From the NCBI GenBank assembly GCA_905182435.1, contig CAJJBN010000033.1, forward strand, positions 1 through 32,228: a stretch of DNA of 32,228 nt, read 5' to 3'. The DNA is from Opitutaceae bacterium BACL24 MAG-120322-bin51 (GTDB lineage: Bacteria > Verrucomicrobiota > Verrucomicrobiia > Opitutales > Coraliomargaritaceae). The notes beneath the pieces are model-generated. The model was not told the DNA's origin. It was given only the letters and a program-made list of their open reading frames with translations, and did no database searches. Positions 1-8,048 of the stretch are shown here, in pieces; the first letter of the stretch is position 1; every line of letters starts with the position of its first letter. Made by a program: the position numbers and the translations under genes.

Positions 1-345
1 GTTCGCCTGAACCTCTGCTGGAATTAGCTCGACCACGTCCTCGACCGGCAGATGCGCAAAACGATCTTCGCGCCCAACCAATGGCTTGCGCGCCTTGCGC
101 TTTGGCTTCTCAACGGGCACCAATACTTCCTCTTCCTCCTTCGCAGGTGCCTGAGACGTCAAACCTGTGAGCAGATCCGAGAGTTCCGCTTGCAGTTGAT
201 CGCTGCTCTCGCCCTGTCCCGACCCAAATAATTTACGATTCAGGTAGTCCACCTGAGCGCGCAACTGAGCAATCTACCGCTCCTTCTCTTGGAAGTTTCC
301 AAGGAGTGCTTCGGCTGATTGTTTCTTGATTTGGGGCAGAGTCAT
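1..345 (-). pseudogene. tnpC: IS66 transposase TnpC, N-terminal part with amber stop
   Basis: On the minus strand an ATG at 345 opens a frame that reads as the N-terminus of the IS66 DDE transposase (TnpC): a coiled, charged leader, then a stretch resembling the family's QLRAQVDYLNRKLFG segment, then a Lys/Arg-rich linker. A TAG at 276-274 interrupts it at codon 24, directly before that conserved segment, and the same frame is open afterwards to the edge of the window. The rest of the protein, including the catalytic DDE core, lies outside. Family position, gene order (tnpA, tnpB, tnpC) and the conserved segment support the identity. I infer that the copy is inactive unless the amber codon is read through. 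Confidence 0.75.
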
Positions 346-393
346 GTGAAACCATAACTACTAATCAAGCGAGCGTTGGATGCAAGCTAAAAA

Positions 394-735
394 TCAATCA
401 CCATACCATTTTTTTAAGTGCCCCCTTCGCAGATCCACCCCTTCCAGTAAAATTGCCATGGAGCGCCGACTTAAAAGCAACTTTTCGCCCTCATCCTGCG
501 GCCAAGTGAACGTGCCCTTTTCAAGGCGCTTCGCCAACACCCACAAACCGCTGCCATCAAAATACAAAATCTTCAATATAGTGCGCGACTTGTTGCAAAA
601 TAAGAACAACGCGCCCTCGCGAGGATCCTCTTCCAGTTTTTGCTGAGCCAGCGCATACAAGCCGTCGAAACTCTTACGCATATCGCAGGGCCTGAGAGCG
701 ACAAAAATACGAACACACGATGGGAAATTTAGCAT
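394..735 (-). CDS. tnpB: IS66 family accessory protein TnpB
   Basis: A 113-residue protein that matches the IS66 Orf2/TnpB pattern: an early DMRKSFDGL motif, then a beta-rich core with LFLFCNKSRTILKILYFDG and a following aromatic/RLEKG segment. TnpB is required for IS66 transposition, but its biochemical role is not well defined. I chose the ATG at 735 because it overlaps the tnpA stop (ATGCTAA at 735-729) and gives the normal family length; the frame is open further upstream but only over tnpA sequence. It lies between tnpA and tnpC in the usual IS66 order, with about 48 bp before tnpC. The frame appears intact. Confidence 0.85.
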   Translation of the reverse strand: MLNFPSCVRIFVALRPCDMRKSFDGLYALAQQKLEEDPREGALFLFCNKSRTILKILYFDGSGLWVLAKRLEKGTFTWPQDEGEKLLLSRRSMAILLEGVDLRRGHLKKWYGD

Positions 736-1028
736 CCCGAAACCTCTCTGCAAAAATCGGCAATCGTCCTCGGAGCAGTTCCCGCTGCAAATCGAACGCA
801 CACCGATGAGCCCAGCCAAACCTCAACGGACTCTCCAGCTGGTTCATCAAGTAAATCCACCCGAGCGAACGAGTTCGCTGCACTCGAAACTTTGCCCTGA
901 GCGCGAAGCCATCTGCTTACGCGCTTGTAGCTCAATCCGCGGTCACGGCAAAAAGCCGCACGGCTTTGACCGCTCGCGGATAAATCATTTAGTATCTGTG
1001 CCTTGTCTTCTGTGCTGTATCGCTTCAT
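729..1028 (-). CDS. tnpA: IS66 family protein TnpA (helix-turn-helix)
   Basis: A protein of about 99 residues, first gene of the IS66 cassette. The N-terminal half (RYSTEDKAQILNDLSASGQS, then AAFCRDRGLSYKRVSRW) is a classic transposase helix-turn-helix; the C-terminal half is the short beta/alpha tail typical of IS66 Orf1. The ATG at 1028 is preferred; a TTG at 1046 would add six residues. It overlaps tnpB by 7 bp, so the two are probably translationally coupled. The element's terminal repeat lies about 35 bp upstream of this start, as is usual for IS66 elements. Confidence 0.8.
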   Translation of the reverse strand: MKRYSTEDKAQILNDLSASGQSRAAFCRDRGLSYKRVSRWLRAQGKVSSAANSFARVDLLDEPAGESVEVWLGSSVCVRFAAGTAPRTIADFCREVSGC

Positions 1029-1062
1029 TCGCACAATATAAAGCAATCAAACCAAGCTGAAT

Positions 1063-1087
1063 AGGGGGACGATTTTGACGGGCTTAC
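1063..1087 (-). repeat. IS66 terminal inverted repeat (tnpA-side end)
   Basis: Read on the minus strand, the element begins GTAAGCCCGTCAAAATCGTC. IS66-family ends characteristically begin GTAAGC. The boundary falls just upstream of tnpA, where the left end is expected. The next eight bases outward (gcaaaaat, 1088-1095) would be one copy of the 8-bp target duplication. The other end of the element is outside the window, so the duplication cannot be confirmed here. Confidence 0.7.
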
Positions 1088-1260
1088 GCAAAAATAAGCT
1101 ACTTTAACTTGCATCAGAGTCACGCTTAAGTAACTTGCCGATCGTCGCTGTTTTTATAACCGCGATTTTCTTTGCGTTTTCATTTGAAAATTCACTCCCT
1201 ATTCATACGTTATAGTTGCTCCCATAAGCGCTACAATAACATTCAACCCCCCTATTCATC

Positions 1261-1755
1261 ATGGCACGATCAAAAGCAAATAAAGGCATCAGTCGCATCG
1301 ACTCCGGCTCAACTCACGGATGGTTCGTTCGCGGCTATCGTAATGGCAAAACATACTCAAAGCTGTTCAGCGACCGCAAATCTGGTGGCAAGGGCAAGGC
1401 TCAGAAACTAGCGAAAGCATATCGCGACGAGCTCAACGAGGAACTTGAAGCTATTCCTAAAAAACCACGCCAACGTCGGATCGTTATATCCGATTCGCGT
1501 AACACCACTGGTGAGCTCGGTGTTTCCCGTACCACCAAGGTCGGCCCCAACGGCACGAAGCACGAATGCTACTCAGTCAGTTGGCGCCCAGAGCCTGGAA
1601 TGCAAAAGTGCACTTCTTTCTCAATCAAAAAGTATGGCGAGAAGAAGTCCTTCAAAATGGCTGTCGAGCATCGCCGTAAGATGATGCGTGAAATCCACGG
1701 CCCGAGTTTTTACAAAAAGCTCAACAAGCAACTCAAGGCTCGCGAAGCATCATAA
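1261..1755 (+). CDS. AP2-like DNA-binding domain protein
   Basis: A very basic 164-residue protein with two similar units. Residues about 8-60 (KGISRIDSG, then W-F-V-R-G-Y, KTYSKLFS, and a helix rich in Lys/Ala) and residues about 84-150 (ELGVSRTTK, then YSVSW, TSFSIKKYGEKKSFKMAVEHR) both follow the AP2/ERF layout: a three-stranded sheet with a conserved G-[IV]-[ST]-R start and a Trp, followed by an amphipathic helix. Plant AP2 domains bind DNA with the sheet; bacterial AP2-like domains also occur in mobile-element proteins and as stand-alone proteins. No nuclease or integrase domain is present. It is followed by a strong intrinsic terminator. DNA binding is inference from fold similarity only; I cannot name a target. 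Confidence 0.6.
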   Translation: MARSKANKGISRIDSGSTHGWFVRGYRNGKTYSKLFSDRKSGGKGKAQKLAKAYRDELNEELEAIPKKPRQRRIVISDSRNTTGELGVSRTTKVGPNGTKHECYSVSWRPEPGMQKCTSFSIKKYGEKKSFKMAVEHRRKMMREIHGPSFYKKLNKQLKAREAS

Positions 1756-1801
1756 GCTTCGGGAATTATGTGAATGCTTTTTTAAGCACTCGACGCCCAG
1801 G

Positions 1802-1830
1802 GCGCAGCTTCAATGCTGCGCTCTTTTTTT
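1802..1830 (+). terminator. Intrinsic terminator after the AP2-like gene
   Basis: A 7-bp stem GCGCAGC / GCTGCGC (1802-1808 and 1815-1821) with a 6-base loop, followed by TCTTTTTTT. It lies 47 bp after the stop of the AP2-like gene. Confidence 0.85.
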
Positions 1831-1921
1831 GCTTACTAGGCTCATAGCCTAGTACTAGCACTAAGGTTTCTGGTTCTTTCAGTCGGGATTCAAATCGCTC
1901 TGAGCCTGCCTAATATGTTCA

Positions 1922-1949
1922 AGCCACCCAGTCCCAGGGTGGCTTTTTC
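1922..1949 (+). terminator. Second terminator-like hairpin
   Basis: An AGCCACCC / GGGTGGCT stem (1922-1929 and 1937-1944) with a short loop, then TTTTTC. It lies about 90 bp beyond the first terminator with no coding frame in between, so either it backs up that terminator or it ends an unrecognised short transcript. The rest of 1831-2120 shows no gene I can support. Confidence 0.6.
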
Positions 1950-2120
1950 ATGATTTACCGGCACTTAGCAGGATAGGTATTGCCGGTGTACTGATACTGC
2001 TGCGGTCCGCACGGAAGCGCCCCTCCCGAGTCGTATTACAGCAGGATGTATCAGTTATTGCGAAAGTGCGACTTTTACAGATCAAAGCTTTTGACCCACG
2101 CAGTTTGCGTAGAGGTGAAC

Positions 2121-2702
2121 TTAAATCTGTGCCACAATCTGCTGCCCCGATTCGGAGAACTCAATGGTGCTGATTAGGGCACGACCCGCTTCACTCATTT
2201 TTACGGCAGTCTTCTGCAAGATACTGAGAACCTTAGCCTCAGCATACTTCGCGATCAAATCATCGAAGCCGAGTTCTAGAAAAGATAGACAAAGCGCATC
2301 TTCCAAGGTCTGGCAGTCAGCGTCTGTCTTAATCCCTTTTTTCAGATTCAACGACTGCACACGCACGATGCTTTCAGCATCATAACCCGCCGCTGCCATT
2401 AGCATCCCTGCTCGCTTAGCATGAAAACGCTTCAAATCCTCTCGCCATTTCAAATAGCCCACACGATTCATCGGATAGTCCGACCGTGGACTCTCCCAGC
2501 GACAAATATGCTGCGTCTTAGCAGCAATGCGCAAGCACTCAGCCGCATTCGGTTGTAGACGCAAGGCCCACGCTAGGTGGCGCTCGGCATAGAGCACCTC
2601 TTTCGGATAACTCTCACCTTGATACTCGATTGAGGTCGGATCTGCAGCATTGGCCTGATCAATCAACGCAATCACTGCGGCATATTTCGTGCTTAATTCC
2701 AT
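2121..2702 (-). CDS. DUF4202 family protein
   Basis: A 193-residue protein that matches the DUF4202 family over its whole length: an N-terminal helix with IDQANAADP, a YPKEVLYAERHLAWALRLQP segment, then AAKTQHICRWESPRSDYPMN, YLKWREDLKRFHAKRAG and LEDALCLSFLELGF. The conserved His/Arg/Glu/Asp pattern (H..RWE.PR, and a later LED) resembles an HD-domain-like helical fold, but no enzymatic activity has been established for the family as far as I know. It is transcribed alone on the minus strand, with convergent terminators on its 3' side. No signal peptide or membrane segment is visible. Confidence 0.8.
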   Translation of the reverse strand: MELSTKYAAVIALIDQANAADPTSIEYQGESYPKEVLYAERHLAWALRLQPNAAECLRIAAKTQHICRWESPRSDYPMNRVGYLKWREDLKRFHAKRAGMLMAAAGYDAESIVRVQSLNLKKGIKTDADCQTLEDALCLSFLELGFDDLIAKYAEAKVLSILQKTAVKMSEAGRALISTIEFSESGQQIVAQI

Positions 2703-2854
2703 ATTAAGAAAACTAGCCGATGTCCTACGCAGACGTCAATCGCTTCGGCACAAGTAAAGCACCCACTCCAACAGCGGCAGCCCTGTTCAATCGAGCACAG
2801 TCAATGACATCGATGGCTGATAATACACTTTATCGTTGAAACAACGCAGTTGCA

Positions 2855-3568
2855 CTACAGCCCTTGCGCATTTAACGCAGTATTCCACTGAGCGATACGC
2901 TGCTGCTGTGCTTGGAAGAGTGCGTCCGTAGAGCCCAACACATCAATACTATTGATTGTCGCACCTTGTTGGATCGCATCCACGACTGACTGCCCCTTCG
3001 TCACCTTACCAAAAATCGTGTGCTTTCCATCGAGCCACGCCGTGGCATTATGCGTCACAAAGAACTGACTGCCGTTAGTACCACGCCCCGCATTGGCCAT
3101 CGAAAACAAACCTGCCTGAGTATGCCGCAGCGCTGGATGAATCTCATCCTCAAATTGATAGCCTGGCCCACCGCGACCGGTGCCAGTCGGATCGCCGCCT
3201 TGAATCATGAAGTTAGGAATCACACGGTGAAACGTCAGACCGTCGTAGTAACCACGCTTCGCGAGATTGAGAAAGTTTGCCACCGTCACAGGCGTCTTGG
3301 TCGCAAACAATGTCGCCTCGATATCTCCCTTAGAAGTGTGCAGCACAATATCGACGTCTCGAACTCGAGCAGGCTCGGGATCGGCGACGACAACAGGTTT
3401 AACGACCTTCGCCGGCACGGCAGGAGCATCGGCCTGCGCCGCTACAGCGGGAATCGTTGCCAAACTGGGCTTAACTACATCAGGTGCGGCAGTTTCAGTC
3501 GTGCTGCACGCAGCGAGCAACAAAATAGGCAAAGCACATAATAGAATTGAGAAACGTGATTTAAGCAT
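2855..3568 (-). CDS. Cyclophilin-type peptidyl-prolyl isomerase, lipoprotein
   Basis: Catalyses cis-trans isomerisation of Xaa-Pro bonds, here probably outside the cytoplasm. The N-terminus has a hydrophobic stretch ending in a lipobox (LLLAAC), so the mature protein should be lipid-anchored, followed by a roughly 45-residue Ala/Pro/Val-rich linker. The cyclophilin core then shows [19 protein letters not shown] (catalytic Arg, Phe, Met, Gln), GSQFFVT and [10 protein letters not shown] (Trp and His of the active site). It is about 237 residues long. I chose the ATG at 3568; a TTG 15 bp upstream would add five residues before the signal peptide. Its neighbour at 3679-4437 is a second, unrelated type of prolyl isomerase. 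Confidence 0.9.
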   Translation of the reverse strand: MLKSRFSILLCALPILLLAACSTTETAAPDVVKPSLATIPAVAAQADAPAVPAKVVKPVVVADPEPARVRDVDIVLHTSKGDIEATLFATKTPVTVANFLNLAKRGYYDGLTFHRVIPNFMIQGGDPTGTGRGGPGYQFEDEIHPALRHTQAGLFSMANAGRGTNGSQFFVTHNATAWLDGKHTIFGKVTKGQSVVDAIQQGATINSIDVLGSTDALFQAQQQRIAQWNTALNAQGL

Positions 3569-3678
3569 GCCGTGTAGTTTCAAGATCTGACCACCAAACT
3601 CAAGCGTTCTTCTTATCTAATAGCAAAACAGCCTCCCGCAAGAGAGGCTATTGAATCAATCACACGACTTCGAATCGA

Positions 3679-4437
3679 CTAACTACCGATTTTGATTAAC
3701 TCGACATCGAAAACCAGCATACCGCCGGGTGCACCACCTTGCGGACTATCACCATAAGCGAGCTTGCCTGGGATCCAGAAACGACGCTTTTCACCTGTGA
3801 CCATCAGTTGCACCCCCTCAGTCCAACCTGCAATGACTTGGAACAGACCGAAACTAGTCGGCTCACCACGTTGCACCGAGCTATCAAACAGCTGACCATC
3901 CAGCGTCCAACCACTGTAATGCACAGTCACCATACTCTCCTTGGTCGGATGCTCACTTCCAGTGCCAGCAATCAATACACGTGAAGCCAATCCGCTGTCT
4001 CGCACTTCAGCGCTATCAGGAATAGCTGCGACATCTTCTGGCGTCTTCGGTGACTCTGGCGCTGCTTGAATTTCAAGCAGCTCCACATCAAATACCAACA
4101 GTCCACTAGGGCGTCCACCTCCCGCATTCTCACCATAAGCGAGCTCAGCAGGAATCCAGAAACGGCGCTTCTCACCTGTGACCATCAGTTGCAGCCCTTC
4201 GGTCCAACCCTTGATCACGCGATTGAGTGGAAAACTGGTAGATTGGCCACGTTGCACTGAACTATCAAACAGCTGCCCATCAGTGGTCCAACCACTATAA
4301 TGTACTGTCACGGTATCGGCAGCCGCAGGTGACTCAGAACCAGTGCCCGCTTGGAGCACTTTCGAGGCGAGGCCTGTTGCTGTTATTTGAGCATCCGCAG
4401 GGATGGCATTTACGTCGACTGGTGTTTCAATTTCCAT
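3679..4437 (-). CDS. Tandem FKBP-type peptidyl-prolyl isomerase
   Basis: Two FKBP domains in one protein of about 252 residues. Domain 1 and domain 2 each contain VTVHYSGWT, DGQLFDSSVQRG, a WTEG core and the identical run MVTGEKRRFWIP, followed by LAYG and a VFDVEL end strand. Both keep the aromatic and acidic pocket residues expected for isomerase activity. The repeats lie 381 bp (127 codons) apart and are highly similar at DNA level, which points to a recent internal duplication or gene conversion. No signal peptide is visible from the preferred ATG at 4437 (MEIETP); an ATG at 4488 would add 17 residues without resembling the family. A cytoplasmic location is inferred. Confidence 0.88.
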   Translation of the reverse strand: MEIETPVDVNAIPADAQITATGLASKVLQAGTGSESPAAADTVTVHYSGWTTDGQLFDSSVQRGQSTSFPLNRVIKGWTEGLQLMVTGEKRRFWIPAELAYGENAGGGRPSGLLVFDVELLEIQAAPESPKTPEDVAAIPDSAEVRDSGLASRVLIAGTGSEHPTKESMVTVHYSGWTLDGQLFDSSVQRGEPTSFGLFQVIAGWTEGVQLMVTGEKRRFWIPGKLAYGDSPQGGAPGGMLVFDVELIKIGS

Positions 4438-4600
4438 GCGCCATGTATTTGCCAAATTACCATTTAGGGTCAATCGAAAACCAATCAATTCTGCTTTTCA
4501 GCTCATTTGATTGAAGCTCTAATCACTAATCTTATAAGCGTTTCACTCAAGTTGCTTTTTTGATCCGTCAGCATACAATTAATAATCAGGACGAAATAAA

Positions 4601-5092
4601 ATGAATCATCTACAAATCACACATAAACTGACAACAGCACTCATCAGTGGAATTGCCCTATTCAGTGGCCTACTGATTGTATCATGCGCTCCAACAGAAA
4701 ACTCACCCACTGGCTTCATCTTGCCCCCAGGCGATGCGATGACAGGTCAAACAACCTTTGCCGCACTCGGTTGTATTAATTGCCATCAGGTAGATGGCGT
4801 CTCATTTACCGGCAGTGACGATATTCCGTCTGAGCTGATCGTCAAACTCGGCGGCAAACTGCCAAAAGTAAAAACGTATGGGCAATTAGTCACCGCGATC
4901 ATTCACCCGAATGCAGCTATCTTTAAAAACGATGAGCGCTATATGAATACACAAGGCGACTCGCTTATGCCAGACTACGCTGATTTAATGACTGTGCAGC
5001 AAATGACAGATCTCGTCACATTCCTGCAAGAGCACTACGATATCGCCGCGCCCGTGTACGACCCCCAAGGCTTGGGCTACCCCTACTACTGA
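4601..5092 (+). CDS. Lipoprotein c-type cytochrome
   Basis: A 163-residue monohaem cytochrome c. The N-terminus carries a hydrophobic segment ending in a lipobox (LLIVSC, Cys29), predicting a lipid anchor. The haem attachment motif is CINCH at residues 58-62, and the likely sixth ligand is the Met in DSLMPDYADL. The C-terminal helix (VQQMTDLVTFLQEHY) is typical of class I cytochromes. AGGA at 4588-4591 lies nine bases before the ATG and could be the ribosome binding site. It is monocistronic and divergent from the FKBP gene; no oxidase genes flank it, so its electron partner cannot be inferred from context. Confidence 0.85.
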   Translation: MNHLQITHKLTTALISGIALFSGLLIVSCAPTENSPTGFILPPGDAMTGQTTFAALGCINCHQVDGVSFTGSDDIPSELIVKLGGKLPKVKTYGQLVTAIIHPNAAIFKNDERYMNTQGDSLMPDYADLMTVQQMTDLVTFLQEHYDIAAPVYDPQGLGYPYY

Positions 5093-5286
5093 GACCACGA
5101 TTGAACCACGATGCCGTTAGTAGACTCAGGCCAGTAGTACTTGGAGTGGGTTTGAGCGGTTTGTAGCGCTGAGCGCCGCAGCAACTATAACACCCATCAC
5201 GCCATTACGGCGCGTTACTCTTGAATCGCAATAGATCGGCGCGTCGGCGTTGTGCCACAAGCAATCAGTACGCTCGCGAACCGAGC

Positions 5287-6048
5287 TCAGCGTTTCGGAC
5301 TCGATACAACGTAACGTTGCTCGACACCTCGACAGCGCGGATAACTACGCAAGATTTCGCCTAGTTGATTCTTGAAAATACTGCCCTCCAAGGCACTGCC
5401 ACTAAACGCTACGATTCGATTCTCGTAGCCTGCCATCTGAAAAACTTTTGCGTATGGAAATTGTGCGCGCAGCGTCGCGTCTGTCATCGGCGGCAAATGC
5501 GGCACCTTTCGGGGTTCGATCATATTAAAGACCAGCATGCCGCCTGGCTTAACCAGCTTCGCCAAATCCTGGCACCACTCCAAATCCAGCGGCGCACAGC
5601 GCACCGCAATCGCTTCTTCCTCCCCATACAGATCGTCGATAATCATATCAAACAGCGCTCGATCTGGCTCGGCAGACTCTTCTTGCACCCACTCGACCGC
5701 ATCCGCTGCAACCAATTCGCAACCTTCGGTACATTCAAAAAAACCATCTGCGATACTCAGGTGGATCGGGTCTAAATCGATGCCCACAATGCGCTCAGGC
5801 CTCACCAGTTCACGTAGTTTACGTGCCACCGTGCCCGCGCCAAAGCCAAGCATCAGCACACTCTCAATACTTCCTTTCGGCCGATACAGCGCCGGCAGCG
5901 CAATCAAATCCCAAATACAACCAGACAATGGCCGGTTCGGATTCCACTGCGAATGGTTCACGCCATTGCGATACAGACGCAGCGTCGCTCCCGCTGAGCG
6001 TACTTCATAATGATTCGATTCGATTGTTTGACTCCAGATGATGGCCAT
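5287..6048 (-). CDS. Spermidine synthase-like SAM-dependent methyltransferase
   Basis: A 253-residue Rossmann-fold protein of the spermidine-synthase/methyltransferase superfamily. Motif I is VLMLGFGAGTVARKL, the acidic end of strand 2 is VGIDLDP, the residues after strand 3 are AADAVEWVQ, and the strand-4 motif is FDMIIDDLYG, where polyamine synthases have their catalytic Asp. It is shorter than true spermidine synthases and lacks the N-terminal beta domain typical of SpeE, so the substrate is unknown and polyamine synthesis is not claimed. No partner genes are adjacent. Confidence 0.7.
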   Translation of the reverse strand: MAIIWSQTIESNHYEVRSAGATLRLYRNGVNHSQWNPNRPLSGCIWDLIALPALYRPKGSIESVLMLGFGAGTVARKLRELVRPERIVGIDLDPIHLSIADGFFECTEGCELVAADAVEWVQEESAEPDRALFDMIIDDLYGEEEAIAVRCAPLDLEWCQDLAKLVKPGGMLVFNMIEPRKVPHLPPMTDATLRAQFPYAKVFQMAGYENRIVAFSGSALEGSIFKNQLGEILRSYPRCRGVEQRYVVSSPKR

Positions 6049-6549
6049 GTCTGCTTTCTGCCGATTGACAGTCAGACTTCAAGCCTTTCAAGCGTAATTC
6101 TTAATAATACGCCCTAAAAATACCTACAGGTCTAATTGGTGCCAGAGGACTATTATAAGAATTCGCGCATCATTAATGTCTGCATACTTTCCTACATGTC
6201 ATACTGATTTATGGGTATTTCGTATGACACGGTTCGAAGGGATGCGCTGAAGCAGTTTAGGGGGTTTTAGTGCATCCCCTTCGGCCACATTTTAGCTGAC
6301 AATAGCACTACAATCAGTGATTCGTCGCACCGCAGTCTGAACCTCTGCCATAAGACTGCGATTAAAATCTAAAGTCAGCGCCACCGAAAGCGACGGTGTG
6401 GTCAGCGTGCACAGTCCAAAGGTAAACAGGCTCTGAAAGCAACTAGAGTTAATCGCGGCAAACAAATTGCTGTAATGAGTTTTTTCTACCTTTAAAAACT
6501 GAATGACTCGCTGCAGCTAAATTAACAGCCACAAATACAGCGCATCGAA
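6049..6549. other. Intergenic stretch with no recognisable gene
   Basis: About 500 bp between two minus-strand genes. It holds short AT-rich patches around 6085-6215 that could include the promoter of the methyltransferase gene, but I see no hairpin with a T run and no coding frame of more than about 20 codons that looks like protein. Confidence 0.5.
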
Positions 6550-7947
6550 TCAACTGCCCGCCTGCATGCGCCGCACCATTTGATGCGCCTCTTCTGGCAC
6601 CCATTGCTGCCAGTCGCTGCCGCCAGCCTCGATCAACTTCATTGCCTTGCGACTGGTCATCGCCAGCAATGCCGGGTCCCCCACTCCAATTGAGCGGATA
6701 CGGCCATTTTGCAATAAGTGTTGGTAGAAAAACTGCCAATTCTCAGGTGCCTTAAAATTATCCACCGTTACCAACTCCAGACTCTTGGTATTGTGCCAAG
6801 GATACACAAAGAGTTGCACACGATTTTTAAACAATCGCCCGAAAGACTCTAAAATGCCACCTGCGAGGTTCTCCGACCATTTCTCTTTGAACAGCTCATT
6901 GAGCAACCCAATGCTCAAAATGATCGCAATCGGCTCGGCTGTATAGCGGCTCAAATAAGTCGCAATACGGTGAAACTCTGCACTGCGGGAAATCAGCACG
7001 GTTTTACCCAAGGCCTGCAGCGCATCGGCGCGATCAAGGAAATCACCGTGATCCACCGAACCATCGCGCAACAAATTATTCATACTGATCTCACATACTT
7101 CGATCGCACGCTCTTGCTGTTCATCGGTCATCACATTTGAGAACACCGCCCGCGATTGACGAATCATATCCAAGTGCAACTTCAACACTGGCTTAAAGCT
7201 ACCGCGTAGCAACAAGATCGGCCGTTTATAAAGTGCATCTGCAGCCTGCACCACTTCGCCGTCTTTGTTAAACATCGCAGCATCCGTCAGACCACTTTGC
7301 ACCAACTGCAGCGCACAGAGACGATTATCCACGTAGCGAAACCCTTCTCCGCTAAAACGCAGCATATCCACTTCGACTCGACCAGCAACCAGACCATCCG
7401 CCAACGACTCGACGAAATTCTGTAAACTTTCCCGATAATAAAACGCCGCGTGGATCAAATTCACGCCGACTTTACCAAGCGCATCCATCTGATCCTGACT
7501 GGTCTCATCCAGCAGACGTAAATGCAGCACAATCTCGCAAGGTGGTGTATTCGGCTTCAACTGCAAGCGCACGCCCAACCAACCATGGCACTCTGCCGTA
7601 TCCTTATAGCCCCTGGCACGAACGGTATTACAGAATGAGAAAAAAGTCGTGTCATCTCCACGCGATGGCCCTAACCGTTCCTCCAACAAGCCATACTCAT
7701 ATTCCAGCATGGCATGCAGACGCGACTGAGACACGTAGCGCGAGGCCTTGCCATACAAGGCATCACTCATCTTCATATCGTAAGCTGAAATCGTTTTGGC
7801 CACTGTGCCCGCACTCGCAGAGACACGGAAGAACCAATTGGCGGTTTCCTGCCCGGCTCCGATTTCGGCAAAGACACCGTATTTGCTCGGATCAAGATTA
7901 AGGGCTAAGGCCTTTTCGAAGGTGCTTAGGATTTTACGTTCTACCAT
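6550..7947 (-). CDS. Conserved hypothetical protein, 465 residues
   Basis: I cannot assign a function. The protein begins MVERKILSTFEKALALNLDP, has an early GAGQETANWFFR segment and a YDMKMSDALYG segment, and later blocks such as LRFSGEGFRYVDNRL and IILSIGLLNELF. It reads as a soluble globular alpha/beta protein with no signal peptide, no clear membrane segment and no nucleotide-binding loop. Length, composition and conserved-looking Gly/Asp blocks argue that it is a real gene. Codon use matches its neighbours. It is separated from the downstream-strand neighbour (Gfo/Idh/MocA) by about 100 bp and may share its transcript. Confidence 0.7.
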   Translation of the reverse strand: MVERKILSTFEKALALNLDPSKYGVFAEIGAGQETANWFFRVSASAGTVAKTISAYDMKMSDALYGKASRYVSQSRLHAMLEYEYGLLEERLGPSRGDDTTFFSFCNTVRARGYKDTAECHGWLGVRLQLKPNTPPCEIVLHLRLLDETSQDQMDALGKVGVNLIHAAFYYRESLQNFVESLADGLVAGRVEVDMLRFSGEGFRYVDNRLCALQLVQSGLTDAAMFNKDGEVVQAADALYKRPILLLRGSFKPVLKLHLDMIRQSRAVFSNVMTDEQQERAIEVCEISMNNLLRDGSVDHGDFLDRADALQALGKTVLISRSAEFHRIATYLSRYTAEPIAIILSIGLLNELFKEKWSENLAGGILESFGRLFKNRVQLFVYPWHNTKSLELVTVDNFKAPENWQFFYQHLLQNGRIRSIGVGDPALLAMTSRKAMKLIEAGGSDWQQWVPEEAHQMVRRMQAGS

Positions 7948-8048
7948 TTTTAAGAGAGTCTATCAATGCGATCAGGAAAAGCGAAGCCATTGCTATGCCA
8001 CTAGCTTACAAGAAAAACCAGCTATTTCCAAATATTTGAACCGATCAC

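Larger units (their letters stand above)
1..1087 (-). mobile_element. IS66 family insertion sequence (partial)
   Basis: Contiguous tnpA-tnpB-tnpC cassette on the minus strand, bounded at 1087 by a GTAAGC-type terminus and running off the left edge. Full IS66 elements are about 2.5 kb, so more than half is missing from view. The amber codon in tnpC suggests this copy cannot move by itself unless complemented. Confidence 0.8.

Noticed and set aside
1871..1915. A tRNA-like GATTCAAATC sequence near 1886
   Set aside because: The flanking bases do not pair into a T stem and no acceptor or anticodon arm can be found.
6362..6420. A minus-strand stretch reading like a barrel end (HTVAFGGADFRF then stop)
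   Set aside because: The frame is closed by a stop less than 25 codons upstream and no other part of a receptor is seen, so chance resemblance is likely.
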